Notes: generated by a model not told the origin, from the letters alone. A DNA stretch of 64,000 nucleotides from Candidatus Opimibacter skivensis (GCA_016721905.1 JADKHH010000028.1:42531-106530); one strand, 5' to 3'. Counted from the first letter of the stretch, positions 8,622 to 17,336 are shown. Made by a program: numbers and translations.

Positions 8622-9696
8622 AACCAGCTTGCCTCTTAATACTCTCCTGGTGCACCGCAGATAAATAATTACTAATAAACCCTTCACTCAGGCCGCGTTC
8701 TCTGCCCATCATCTTTGCTTTTTCAAGGATCTCGTTCCATCGCCTGACTTGCAGGACAGATATTTTATTATGCTTCTTATGGAGTCCGATTTCTTCACTG
8801 AGTTTCATTCGCTGGGAAAGAAGGTTGAGCACTTCCAGATCAATACCATCTATCTGAAGACGGATGGAGTCCATGTATTCTATGAAGTCACTGTCATCGG
8901 TCATCTCGCGCTTGAAATCAAGTTTGTCGATTAGTAACTTGTAAGTAGCTGGTGTGATTTGCTGCATCGCATCACTTAATGCATGGTCAGGATCACAATG
9001 CGTCTCGGTCATCAGGCCGTCATAGTTCAGGTCAAGGGCGTACTGAGCTACGTTGAGCAACTCACTTCGATTGCCACAGATATGACTGTTGTCACAAAAC
9101 AAAGGAATCTGTGGCATCCGTCGGCGCAATTCAATCGGAATCTCCCAGTAAGGTTCATTCCTGAACATCGTTTTGGCATATGTAGAAAATCCCCTGTGTA
9201 TAGCAGCTATTTGTTTAATCCCGGCTGCCTGCATACGTTCGATGGCGCCAATCCATAATTCAAGATCCGGGTTGGTTGGATTCTTAACCATCACAGGTAT
9301 ATCCACACCTTTCAACGCATCTGCAATTTCTTGTACAGAAAACGGATTGGCCGATGATCTGGCACCTATCCAGAGCACATCGATTCCAAAGGCCAGCGCT
9401 TTATCTACTTGTTTTGCATTGGCTACTTCAACAGTTGTCCGGAGCCCTGTTTCTTCTTTTACTCTTTTCAACCATGGCAAGGCAACAGAACCTCTGCCTT
9501 CAAATACCCCTGGCCTGGTGCGTGGTTTCCATATACCTGCCCTGAACAAATCAACATCAGCATCCACAAGATCCCGGGCGATGGTCATCACCTGCTCTTC
9601 TGTCTCGGCACTACAAGGTCCCGCGATCAGAAAAGGCCTGTTGTCCTTCTTAAGGAACATGGTGGTGGGGGAGGCTTCTATCTGGTTGAGAATCAT
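8605..9696 (-). CDS. Bifunctional DAHP synthase / chorismate mutase
   Basis: The enzyme makes 3-deoxy-D-arabino-heptulosonate 7-phosphate from PEP and erythrose 4-phosphate, the first shikimate-pathway step; the C-terminal domain converts chorismate to prephenate. Residues ~20-265 carry the type I DAHP/KDO8P synthase signatures 'IAGPCSAET' (about 24-32), 'KPRTRPG', 'WIGARS', 'MVKNPTNP', 'AAIHRGF' and 'CDNSHICG'. Residues ~275-360 are an AroQ-type helical mutase ('IRLQIDGIDLEVLNLLSQRM'). The 363-residue length fits the DAHPS-CM fusion usual in Bacteroidota. A near-consensus minus-strand -7 box (TACCTTCG, 9722-9729) lies 25 bases before the ATG. The fused mutase may give prephenate-linked feedback, as known in related fusions. 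Confidence 0.93.
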   Translation of the reverse strand: MILNQIEASPTTMFLKKDNRPFLIAGPCSAETEEQVMTIARDLVDADVDLFRAGIWKPRTRPGVFEGRGSVALPWLKRVKEETGLRTTVEVANAKQVDKALAFGIDVLWIGARSSANPFSVQEIADALKGVDIPVMVKNPTNPDLELWIGAIERMQAAGIKQIAAIHRGFSTYAKTMFRNEPYWEIPIELRRRMPQIPLFCDNSHICGNRSELLNVAQYALDLNYDGLMTETHCDPDHALSDAMQQITPATYKLLIDKLDFKREMTDDSDFIEYMDSIRLQIDGIDLEVLNLLSQRMKLSEEIGLHKKHNKISVLQVRRWNEILEKAKMMGRERGLSEGFISNYLSAVHQESIKRQAGLKSEE

Positions 9697-9768
9697 CCTT
9701 GGACGTAGTTCATTGAAGTTGCGAAGGTATAAACAGTTGAGGTGATTTTCAGTTCATTCTGTTCTTGT

Positions 9769-9994
9769 GAATTGTGAGTTGTCAGTTGTGAGATGTGAAT
9801 TGTGAGTTGTCAGTTGTGAGTAGTCTGTTTGCCTGTCGTCTGAAGACGACTTTTAAAAGATTAATGAATAGAAACAGCTTTATGATACAACTGCGAAGTT
9901 GCAAACTTCGCAGAGCGATATTTTCATTTAATTACTCACAATTCACAATTCACAACTCACAATGTTTACTCACAACTCACAATTCACAACTCAC
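9769..9994. repeat. Opposed GTGAGTTGTGAATT arrays around small palindromes
   Basis: On the left (9769-9830) the words 'gaattgtgagttgtcagttgtgag' recur; on the right (about 9930-9994) the reverse complement 'caattcacaactcac' recurs. The two arrays can pair over about 50 bases. Between them are palindromes at 9835-9850 ('gtcgtct'/'agacgac') and 9891-9913 ('ctgcgaagtt'/'aacttcgcag'). No gene was seen in this 299-base gap. Confidence 0.75.
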
Positions 9995-9995
9995 A

Positions 9996-11312
9996 TTAAC
10001 TCTTCCCCGGCACCGCCGGTGGCGTAGCCCCCGGGGCCCTGTGCAGGAATTCATCATACAACAACGTCTGCCTCGATTCCATCGGAATATTCCAGCCATC
10101 AATAAATAAATGCTTGATAGCCGTAGATGGCTCGAATGGATCTCCAGTGGAGACAAAGAGGTTCGCTTTTTTACCTACTTCGATCGAACCGATTTTATCA
10201 GCCACACCAAAAATTTCGGCTGGTATAATGGTCACTGCCTTGAGCGCTTCATCATGTCCCATGCCATAGGCAGCCGCAAAGCCTGCATTGAAAGGAAGGT
10301 TGCGGACATTCTCCGCTTCATTGGTGCGAAGCGCAACTTTAACACCTGCTTTTTGCATCAGTCCTGCATTTTTATAAGCCTGGTCGTATGGATCAGTATC
10401 CCTTGAAGGCATTGACATTATAGGCCCTGTGATCACCGGAATTCCTGCCAATGCAATTGAATCAGCAACCCGCCATCCTTCTGCAACACCTGTCAGTACC
10501 GCCTTGATTTTATGCTCTTTGATCCATTTCAGCGCAGCCATGATATCAGACTCTTTGTTGGCTTCAATAAACGCTGTCATTTCACCTCTCAGTAATGGAA
10601 CCAATGCTGACAATTCTGGATTGTAATCAGCCTTTCCCATCGTCGCAGAATCAATCGCCGCGTAGGTCTGTACTCTTTCCCAGGTATCATTTAATTTCTT
10701 GACTGCTTTATCGCCGTCCTTCTTGATATCCTCTTCTGATCGCTTATCATATCTTCCTCTTTTTCCTGTAGAAGGAAAATTAATAACGATCGCTTTAAAG
10801 CCGCCATACATCTGCTCAGGGGTATATCCCTGAAGATTGATCAAAGCCGCTGTGCCAGGAAATAATCCTCCGGATGGATAGGTGATGACGGAGGTAACAC
10901 CACTGACACGCGTTACAGGGATCAGCACACTGTTTGGATTGACGGCAGTCAACGCATCCATCTCAGGCGTGAGCTCACCGAGTTCATCATAATCTTGCGT
11001 GAGTGAAATAGATTCTATCTCCTGCAATCCTAATCTCGTGCCGCCATCAACCATGCCCGGATAAATAGTCAGATCCTTGCAATCAATCACCTTAGCATCT
11101 GGAGGAATAGCAACACCCGATCCAACGGCTTCAATAATTCCATTGCGGATGATCACGGTTGCATTTTCTAATCTTCCTTTTGTCACCGTTTCCACAGATG
11201 CATTTGTCAGCGCGAAAGTGCCATAAGTTGATTTTTCAACCTGCTGGGCTTTCACTTCGATCAATGAGAAAGTGAAGAGTAAGCAACAGAAAATAATCGT
11301 ATACTTTTTCAT
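9996..11312 (-). CDS. Secreted amidohydrolase-fold protein lacking the metal-binding HxH
   Basis: Signal peptide MKKYTIIFCCLLFTFSLIEVKAQ, then a composite amidohydrolase (imidazolonepropionase-like) fold. The canonical 'PGLIDAHTHLG' is here 'PGMVDGGTRLG' (residues ~85-95), so Gly91 and Arg93 replace the two His that bind metal. The late Asp of active members is not evident either: 'VALRTNEAENVRN' stands where 'GTDA' is expected. The fold-closing 'IGSIEVGKKANLFVSTGDP' is kept. It is the last gene of a three-gene minus-strand run, 12 bases after its neighbour. It probably binds a ligand or partners the active paralogue; a hydrolase role is doubtful. Confidence 0.8.
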   Translation of the reverse strand: MKKYTIIFCCLLFTFSLIEVKAQQVEKSTYGTFALTNASVETVTKGRLENATVIIRNGIIEAVGSGVAIPPDAKVIDCKDLTIYPGMVDGGTRLGLQEIESISLTQDYDELGELTPEMDALTAVNPNSVLIPVTRVSGVTSVITYPSGGLFPGTAALINLQGYTPEQMYGGFKAIVINFPSTGKRGRYDKRSEEDIKKDGDKAVKKLNDTWERVQTYAAIDSATMGKADYNPELSALVPLLRGEMTAFIEANKESDIMAALKWIKEHKIKAVLTGVAEGWRVADSIALAGIPVITGPIMSMPSRDTDPYDQAYKNAGLMQKAGVKVALRTNEAENVRNLPFNAGFAAAYGMGHDEALKAVTIIPAEIFGVADKIGSIEVGKKANLFVSTGDPFEPSTAIKHLFIDGWNIPMESRQTLLYDEFLHRAPGATPPAVPGKS

Positions 11313-11324
11313 AAACAGTGGTGA

Positions 11325-12674
11325 TCAATGACGATGTGAAAACATAAATTCAGTATCCCGCATGCAACCTTCTACATCTTCCTGTCCATAGTAGGTTGGT
11401 GAGGATTCTTGGGGATCAATATAGAGGCGCATATCAGCAGGATCATGAGCCTTGTCAAATCGCACGATGCCGTCCACAATCGTGACTTGTGGTATCGCAT
11501 AGATCGACAACGGATGACCCGAGAAGATCGCAAGATCTGCGTCCTTACCTGTTTCAATGGATCCTACTTTAGTATCGATGCCCAACTGACGTGCGGGATT
11601 AATGGTTATCAAAGCGAGTGCTTCTTCATCTGACAGGTCACCATACCGTTGCGTCTTTGCAGCTTCATGAAAGAGATGGCGAATGAGCTCGCCGCTATCA
11701 CTGTTGATCGAAGTGACCACCCCATTTCGGGTCAGGATGGTGGCATTATAAGCAGTCGAGTAGTATACTTCAAATTTGTAAGCCCACCAGTCCGAAAAGA
11801 CGGAAGCCATAGCTCCAAATGCTGCTAACTCAGGCGCCACTTTAAATCCTTCGTTGACATGTTGAAAGGTAATTTTCTTTACACCAAAATCCTTGAGCAC
11901 ACGTAAGAGCATGAGGATTTCATCAGCTCTGTAGGAGTGGCATTGAATGATGATTTTGCCATCAATGATATCCGCCATGGTCTGGTTTCGTTCATTGTAC
12001 AAAGGCGCGGGAGCATTGGGGTTCTTCTTCTTTTCTGCTTCGTATGCCGCCCACTTTTCTTTGTAGACAAGCCCTTGTTGGAAAGCATCCCGAATCACAC
12101 GCTCTACACCCATACGCGTCCGGGGTTGAACTCCACGTCCTTCACCATGCACACGCATCGGGTTTTCACCTAAGGCAAATTTGATGGTTCGTGCTGCTCC
12201 CTCAAACTTAAATGCTGATGGATCCAGGACACCATATCTGTGTTTGATGGTCTGGCACTGTCCGCCTATTGCATTTGCTGATCCGTGCATGGCATGTGAA
12301 GTGGTCACTCCACCGGCAAGGGCGCGGTAGATGGAGAGATCAAATGGATCAATAGCATCACCTACTTTGACCTCTGAGGTTACAGGGTGCGTAGCTTCAT
12401 TGACTGCATCGATAGCGATGTGGGAGTGTGCATCAATAATCCCCGGCATGATATACTGACCTGTTGCATCTATTTCTTTGATGCCGGCAGGTGCTTTTAG
12501 ATTCTTACCGAGTCCTGTAATTTTACCTTTCTGAACAAGGATATCTGTTTCTTCAAGCGTTCCCTTGGTAATCGTCAGGACCGTGCCATTCCGGATGATG
12601 AGATCTCCGGATGGAGCCTGGGCCACCATGGCGGTGCTACTCAGCAGATATAGTGCGCATATAATGTTTTTCAT
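11325..12674 (-). CDS. Secreted amidohydrolase with intact active site
   Basis: Start taken at the ATG at 12674, which gives a signal peptide (MKNIICALYLLSSTAMVAQ); an ATG at 12686 and an open frame to 12803 lie upstream. The 449-residue product has 'MPGIIDAHSHIAID' with H83 and H85 as metal ligands, later His in 'IIIQCHSYRADE' and 'TFQHVNEGF', and the acidic 'INSDSGELIRH'. The closing strand 'VGSIETGKDADLAIFSGHP' is standard. It is the only member of the local trio that looks catalytically competent. The substrate is unknown; imidazolonepropionase- or dipeptidase-like amide hydrolysis in the periplasm is plausible. It starts 22 bases after the upstream paralogue. Confidence 0.85.
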   Translation of the reverse strand: MKNIICALYLLSSTAMVAQAPSGDLIIRNGTVLTITKGTLEETDILVQKGKITGLGKNLKAPAGIKEIDATGQYIMPGIIDAHSHIAIDAVNEATHPVTSEVKVGDAIDPFDLSIYRALAGGVTTSHAMHGSANAIGGQCQTIKHRYGVLDPSAFKFEGAARTIKFALGENPMRVHGEGRGVQPRTRMGVERVIRDAFQQGLVYKEKWAAYEAEKKKNPNAPAPLYNERNQTMADIIDGKIIIQCHSYRADEILMLLRVLKDFGVKKITFQHVNEGFKVAPELAAFGAMASVFSDWWAYKFEVYYSTAYNATILTRNGVVTSINSDSGELIRHLFHEAAKTQRYGDLSDEEALALITINPARQLGIDTKVGSIETGKDADLAIFSGHPLSIYAIPQVTIVDGIVRFDKAHDPADMRLYIDPQESSPTYYGQEDVEGCMRDTEFMFSHRH

Positions 12675-12696
12675 AGAGCAGATCATGTGGTGTTTT

Positions 12697-14560
12697 TTAT
12701 TCTGGTTTTGATTTACGATTTCCGGTGATCGGGAAGGGATCAAGACCGGCAACCGGAAATGTAACTGTACCTTCGAAAGTGTCATCAGTAAGCTTGAGTT
12801 CAAATGAAAGGCTGATCATTTGACCTCCCATGTCTGCATCAAATGTAAACGTGACTGTTTTTCCATCGATGACGATGTTTTCCAGTTCTGTCATTACCTG
12901 TGGTATTGTCTTCAGAGGTGAGGGTGCCTGTTAGTTCGCCATCAATTGTTATAAATTCCAATTCACCTTCCTGCGTTTCACCAGGCACTTCCACTACATA
13001 ATCCCAGATGCCATCCAGTGGACCCGATGATGTTGACTCGGTTTTCTTTGCAGCCACTTTCTTTTTTTCTTTTACCTCATACGCATATAAGTTGCCTTCC
13101 ACCACCATGTATTTAATAGCCGCATCTTTTTCAAAAAGTGGTTTGGTAGAAACGATCACATTAGCCATTTTACCGACTTCGACCGTCCCGCAATATTTTT
13201 CAATACCCAGCAAGCTGGCTGGTTGTGTTGTCAGTGCTTTAAGCGCTGTTTCTGTTGGCAGCCCATTTTCTATCATCGTAGAGATGTTCTTTGAAAAATC
13301 TCCTGTCTTTACGCTCATCGTACCGAAGGAAAACGCAATCCCATCTTTTGCTAATACCCCCGCTTGTTCCTGATAGGCTTTAAGACTCTCCGCACGTTTC
13401 TTTTCAAACGCCTCTTTTTCCGGATCGAATGTGACCGTATCTAATGCAATGGTTTTTGTGCTGTCATTATCTTTTTCCTTCGCCTCAGCCTTCGCCTCAG
13501 CCTTCACTTCAGCCCCCAGTGAATCTTTTACAGCTTTCGGACCGGGTTGCCCAGGACCATCCTGCCCGGGACCTTCAGGTCCCTTAGCCTTCGCCTCCGC
13601 CTGAGCCTTCTTTTCGCTTTTATCCTCTGGCAAATCCAATGACAACACAAGCGGTATGCTACCCAATTTAAATTGATCTTTCAAATACCATGCTTCTTCT
13701 GCATCCGTGATGATCATGCGCATACCAAGATCCTTTTGCAATGACATGGCACGACTGATATCTTTCACTTTGGGTGCCCGGAAATAAACGGGCATTTCTT
13801 TCTTGACGACTGGCATCAGGGCTTCATGCGCCTGGTTGTATTTCGGTCGTGATATAAGTGTCGCATTATCATACGAAGATTGATGGGCCACAGACTGTAA
13901 TGCATTGTGATATAATTCACGCCACTTAGCCATAATCCCTATCACTGTAGAGGGGTAACCTCCTCCTGCACCGGTCCATTGAGCAAACATCGACACATCT
14001 TCTTTCCACAACATCTGGTCTGCTTCTTTTCCGGAGAGGACCACTATAGAACCTTTTCCTGGAAGCATTTTTCCCTTTGGCACCACATGTGCAATGGCGA
14101 AACCCTGGGCCCTCCAATCCGCAATAGATTTTTCTTTAGCATCAAAGGTGGCCCTGACGCTTTTGTAAGGTGTGATCCCTGCTTCTTCCAGCGGAGGATT
14201 ACCATCGGCATCAAAGGTGGGTCGCTGGCTGCCGCGGTTACCCTGTCCATCTCCATTTTCGGGTTCATTTATACCTATTGAACAGAAGGCATCAATGAAG
14301 GCCGGGTAGACATACAAGCTGTCGGCAGCAATGCGATAAGCATCAGCCGGGATCTTCAGGTTCGGGCCGAGCTGTGTAATCAATCCATCTCTCATCACCA
14401 CCGTGGAAACGACAGGGGCTTTCCCCGGGGATGCCACGACCCGGGCATTCACCAGTGCAAGACAACCCGTGATCTGCGGCAGATCATCATCGATCGGCTG
14501 GGCTGAGGCCAGGCCTGTCAGGAAAAGGATAAAAACAGGTAACAGGAAAATTTTCCTCAT
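12697..14560 (-). CDS. Secreted amidohydrolase-fold protein lacking HxH, with C-terminal beta domain (frameshifted)
   Basis: ATG at 14560 begins the signal peptide MRKIFLLPVFILFLTGLASAQ. The amidohydrolase core has 'YPAFIDAFCSIG' at ~85-96, with Phe92 and Ser94 where the two metal-binding His should be. A Lys/Ala/Glu- and Pro/Gly-rich linker lies at ~316-361. A C-terminal beta domain ('GIWDYVVEVPGETQEGELEF') breaks near 12897: the frame from 14560 runs to 12839, while the correct continuation ('VMTELENIVIDGKTVTF' ... 'ITGNRKSKPE') is in another frame and ends at 12697. One extra base in the GG doublet at 12897-12898 explains it. First gene of the trio, 22 bases before the active paralogue. 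Confidence 0.8.
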
Positions 14561-14617
14561 TGAGCAGAAGGGCTTAAAATGGTGGAGGCACAATTTAGAA
14601 AAACTATTTGTTGTGAG

Positions 14618-14660
14618 AGAGTGATGGGTGTAAGAGAGTGAGAGGTAAGAGCGTAAGAGG
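14618..14660. repeat. GTGAGAGA/GTAAGAGA tandem array
   Basis: Imperfect heptamer-like units ('gtgagaga', 'gtaagaga', 'gtgagagg') lie just before the 64-bp palindrome. They are the reverse complement of the CTCTCAC arrays seen at 15504-15521, 17780-17827 and 56985-57010. Confidence 0.65.
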
Positions 14661-14671
14661 ACTTTTCCTGT

Positions 14672-14735
14672 ATGCATTTAAAAATTATTGTAGAGACGCG
14701 ATTAATCGCGTCTCTATAATAATTTTTAAATGCAT
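14672..14735. repeat. 64-bp near-perfect palindrome with GTAGAGACGCGATT core
   Basis: The two 32-base arms (14672-14703 and 14704-14735) are reverse complements with one mismatch. The core 'gtagagacgcgatt/aatcgcgtctcta' appears again at 57668-57701. The element lies in the 315-base gap between divergent genes (14560 - and 14876 +). It has no coding capacity and resembles a dispersed palindromic element. Confidence 0.85.
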
Positions 14736-14750
14736 TCTCTTCAGTCATTG

Positions 14751-14778
14751 CCTTCGCCTCAGCCTTTGCCTCCGCCTA
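14751..14778. repeat. CCTTCGCCTCAG array
   Basis: Units 'ccttcgcctcagcctttgcctccgcc'. The same word is found inside the linker coding region at 13478-13514 and, on the other strand, at 17754-17781. Confidence 0.65.
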
Positions 14779-14875
14779 TGTTTTGTGCTCGCCACCTAAA
14801 TTAGGTGCAGCAAAACTGATTATTTCTCCTATTTTTGGCCAATAACTTGGTTAATCAATTCAAAACAACATCAAC

Positions 14876-15289
14876 ATGAATTTTCCAGACGAACTTAAAT
14901 ATACCTCCGAGCACGAGTGGGTCCGCTTTACAGATGAAAACACGCCTGATGGCCGGCAGATTGCTGTCGTAGGCATCACTGATTTTGCCCAGAGTGAATT
15001 GGGTGAGCTGGTTTATATCGAGGTAGACACCGTCGGCGAAACTGTAGCAAAGGATGCAGTATTTGGTACTGTAGAAGCTGTGAAGACCACTTCAGATCTG
15101 TTTATGCCATTGAGCGGCGAGGTCCTGGAATTCAACGCGGCCATTTCCGAATCCGGTGGCGATGATCCTGGATTGATCAATCATGACCCTTACGGCAAAG
15201 GTTGGATCGTCAAGATTGCACTGACGGATGCCAGCGAGAATGACATGCTCCTCGGCGCTGTGGCGTATAGGGAGCTTGTAGGCGCGTAG
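14876..15289 (+). CDS. gcvH: Glycine cleavage system H protein
   Basis: The lipoyl carrier that shuttles the aminomethyl group between the P, T and L proteins of the glycine cleavage system, in the cytoplasm. The 137-residue sequence matches the family over its whole length: 'YTSEHEWVR', 'VGITDFAQSELGELVYIEV', and the lipoylation site 'GTVEAVKTTSDL' with Lys70, followed by 'P..GEV.EFN', 'PGLINHDPYGKGWI'. The vanZ-like gene follows on the same strand. A run of GGAGCAA-type repeats begins right at its stop codon. Confidence 0.96.
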   Translation: MNFPDELKYTSEHEWVRFTDENTPDGRQIAVVGITDFAQSELGELVYIEVDTVGETVAKDAVFGTVEAVKTTSDLFMPLSGEVLEFNAAISESGGDDPGLINHDPYGKGWIVKIALTDASENDMLLGAVAYRELVGA

Positions 15290-15326
15290 GAAGGGCAAGG
15301 AGCAGGGAGCAAGGAGCAGGGAGCGG
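15290..15326. repeat. GGAGCAA/GGAGCAG tandem array
   Basis: Four to five imperfect heptamers directly follow the gcvH stop. The same unit follows the sigma factor stop codon at about 53180-53202. No terminator-like T-run accompanies it. Confidence 0.6.
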
Positions 15327-15522
15327 ATCGTTTCGTCTCAACTCAACGACCAATAATATTCTATTAGTTTCTAACTGTGCTAATCATAGTGCGGTTCCAC
15401 TGCGCTCAACGTACTGAACCTGTGTTATGTATGTTGAATCAGTATACTGAATTCAATTTTGAGATGTAGGGTCCCACACAGACCACAAATTCCACCCATC
15501 ACGTTCTCTCACTCTCTCACAA

Positions 15523-15915
15523 ATGTCTCTTGCTGCCACTAGCCCATTTATTCGTTGGCTTCCTCCTGTACTCTGGGGACTGGTGATCTTTGTGCTTTCC
15601 CTGATGCCGGGTGGACAGGGCAATATGCTGCTATTTGGTATCCCTCATTTTGATAAAGTGGGGCATTTCGGTATGTACGCCATCTGGGCGTTCCTGATAT
15701 TCATGGCGCTTTGCGGTTATCCGCTCATTTCCCAGACAAAGGCATTCTGGATATCGGTTCTACTTGGAGCTATCACTGGGGTGGCCCTGGAATATGGGCA
15801 GTATTTTATGCACCAGGGTAGAAGTTTCGAACTGGCGGATATGATTGCAAATGCCTTCGGGGCGGTGATTGGGTCCGTTAGCGGTTTCTTGTATTTCAGT
15901 AGGAAAAACAAGTAG
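15523..15915 (+). CDS. VanZ-like membrane protein
   Basis: The 130-residue protein has four hydrophobic segments (about 12-28, 46-65, 72-90 and 103-122). It carries the VanZ-family signatures 'DKVGHFGMYAIWAFLIF' and 'EYGQYFMHQGRSFELADMIANAFGAVIG'. The family takes its name from a teicoplanin-resistance protein, but most members have unknown function. A CTCTCAC array (15504-15521) ends two bases before the ATG, so the ribosome would bind inside repeat sequence. Confidence 0.85.
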   Translation: MSLAATSPFIRWLPPVLWGLVIFVLSLMPGGQGNMLLFGIPHFDKVGHFGMYAIWAFLIFMALCGYPLISQTKAFWISVLLGAITGVALEYGQYFMHQGRSFELADMIANAFGAVIGSVSGFLYFSRKNK

Positions 15916-15969
15916 AACAAGGAACTTTTTTCAGTAGCTACACGTATATTTATGATATAAAACATACGT

Positions 15970-16215
15970 ATGACTACTAAATTGACATTATCAATCGACA
16001 AGGATGTGATAGAACAGTCAAAGAAATTTGCGGCCTCACATAACAGGAGCTTGTCAGACCTCATAGAGTCCTATCTCAGGGCAATTACCTCTTTTGAAGT
16101 ACAAAATATCAAGGTAACAGACAAGATTAACTCGCTTCGTGGCTCCTTCAAAGTGCCAGATGGATTCGATTATAAGAAAGTTCTGGTGGACGAAATCATC
16201 CGGAAACATGGATAA
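15970..16215 (+). CDS. Antitoxin of a PIN-type toxin-antitoxin pair (DUF6364-like, ribbon-helix-helix)
   Basis: The 81-residue protein opens with the ribbon 'TKLTLSIDKDVIEQSKKFAASHNRSLSDLIESYL', typical of RHH antitoxins of the DUF6364 type. The C-terminal half ('INSLRGSF..PDGFDYKKVLVDEIIRKHG') matches the toxin-wrapping tail of such antitoxins. Its stop overlaps the toxin start by 8 bases (ATGGATAA). It is expected to bind its own promoter together with the toxin. 'TACGT' words just before the ATG (15951-15970) could be part of the operator. Confidence 0.85.
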   Translation: MTTKLTLSIDKDVIEQSKKFAASHNRSLSDLIESYLRAITSFEVQNIKVTDKINSLRGSFKVPDGFDYKKVLVDEIIRKHG

Positions 16216-16636
16216 GGTTTTTCTGGATACGGATGTGATATTGGATTTTTTACTGGACCGCTATGATTTTTCTGAAGCTTCCGTTTTCCTGTTGACGCTT
16301 GGTGACATGGGCAAAATCAGCTTGTACAGTTCTGGTCTTGTTTTTTCAAATTGTTATTTTATTCTTCGTAAGATATCCAGTCACGCTAAAGCGATTGATG
16401 CTCTACAGTCATTAGGCTCTTTTATCCATTTTGCAACCCTTGATCATAAGGTTGTACAGGATGCATTACATTCTCCATTTCAAGACTTTGAAGACGGGCT
16501 TCAAAATGCTGCAGCATCTTCAGCAAGGATAAAGGTTTTGATCACTCGAAATATAAAAGACTACAAACAAAGTAATCTGGCTGTGATGACGCCTGAGGTA
16601 TATATCGCTTCAAACCGGGATTTGATCACCAGGTAA
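16208..16636 (+). CDS. PIN-domain toxin (VapC-like ribonuclease)
   Basis: Start placed at ATG 16208, overlapping the antitoxin stop, because the protein then begins directly with the PIN signature 'VFLDTDVILDFLLDR', with Asp7 as the first metal ligand. The later 'FQDFEDGLQNAAA' supplies the central acidic residues and 'ARIKVLITRNIKDYK' the closing part of the site. PIN toxins cut RNA, often tRNA or rRNA, when the antitoxin is lost. The 142-residue length is usual. The open frame reaches back to 16139, but that part only duplicates antitoxin coding sequence in another frame. Confidence 0.87.
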   Translation: MDKVFLDTDVILDFLLDRYDFSEASVFLLTLGDMGKISLYSSGLVFSNCYFILRKISSHAKAIDALQSLGSFIHFATLDHKVVQDALHSPFQDFEDGLQNAAASSARIKVLITRNIKDYKQSNLAVMTPEVYIASNRDLITR

Positions 16637-16655
16637 TATGTATTTTATTTCCCTT

Positions 16656-16958
16656 TCAGGAGGATACCCGTGCCTGAATCCGATCGAGTAACTTGCCCTC
16701 CTTCTTCATGGCATGATACATATCTAAACGCATTTGCAGATTCATCCAGAAATCAGGAGTCGTTTTGAAATAGCTTGCTAGTCTCAGGGCTGTTGAAGGC
16801 GTGATACCCCGTTTTTTATTTAATATTTCATTTATCCGCTGATAAGGTATTTCTAAATCCTTAGCCAGCGTGGCTTGTGTAATTCCGAGGGGTATCAGAT
16901 ATTCTTCTCTAAGGATTTCACCCGGATGTGAAGGCTCACGATGTGTTGGAATATTCAT
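16656..16958 (-). CDS. higA: HigA-type helix-turn-helix antitoxin, without an evident HigB
   Basis: ATG at 16958 gives a 100-residue protein beginning 'MNIPTHREPSHPGEILREEYL', the HigA/VapI signature. It continues with an HTH ('ITQATLAKDLEIPYQRINEILNKKRGITPSTALRLASYF') and 'TPDFWMNLQMRLDMY'. The open frame extends to 17096, but the added 46 residues resemble nothing known. HigB toxins normally lie directly upstream; the 430 bases there hold no recognisable RelE/HigB fold. It therefore looks orphaned, or the toxin has decayed. It converges on the PIN toxin gene with a 19-base gap. Confidence 0.85.
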   Translation of the reverse strand: MNIPTHREPSHPGEILREEYLIPLGITQATLAKDLEIPYQRINEILNKKRGITPSTALRLASYFKTTPDFWMNLQMRLDMYHAMKKEGKLLDRIQARVSS

Positions 16959-17198
16959 CAAGATATTTATCTCAAAAATAATAATCTTATGGCTTGGAAA
17001 CCAGAGAAATGGCGATTTCCCAATATCCCTTCCTCGGTATTTTATCTTTACATTCTCCTTTTCAAAAGAGTATTTAATCACCTCGAATAGGGACAATCCT
17101 GTGGCCCAAAATTGTTCGAGCAGCGCTGTGACCTATTTCAAGTAAAAACAAGACTCCATTGGGTAAAAGTCAATTACAAGAAATAGGATGATGGAATA

Positions 17199-17336
17199 CG
17201 GTTTGGCGAGCAAGCAAACGAGGAAGCAATGAAAATGGTAGGCAGACTGAGCGAGTTTTTTGGGTCACTAGCTTTTTTGGTTACTTTTTTAGCAATGAAA
17301 AAAGTAACACATCTATAAAACAAGGAAGCCAAACCG
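17199..17336. repeat. MITE-like element with 9-bp terminal inverted repeats and an inner hairpin
   Basis: The ends 'cggtttggc' (17199-17207) and 'gccaaaccg' (17328-17336) are perfect inverted repeats. Inside, 'gttactttttt' (17280-17290) and its complement (17298-17308) form an 11-base stem. There is no coding capacity. It fills most of the gap between higA and rpsT. No clear target duplication was seen. Confidence 0.6.

Noticed and set aside
9173..9745. 190-codon plus-strand frame antisense to the DAHP synthase gene
   Set aside because: It mirrors a well-conserved gene on the other strand and shows no domain of its own.
16959..17096. N-terminal extension of HigA or a remnant HigB toxin
   Set aside because: The 46 extra residues match neither family; the HigA signature starts at the ATG at 16958.
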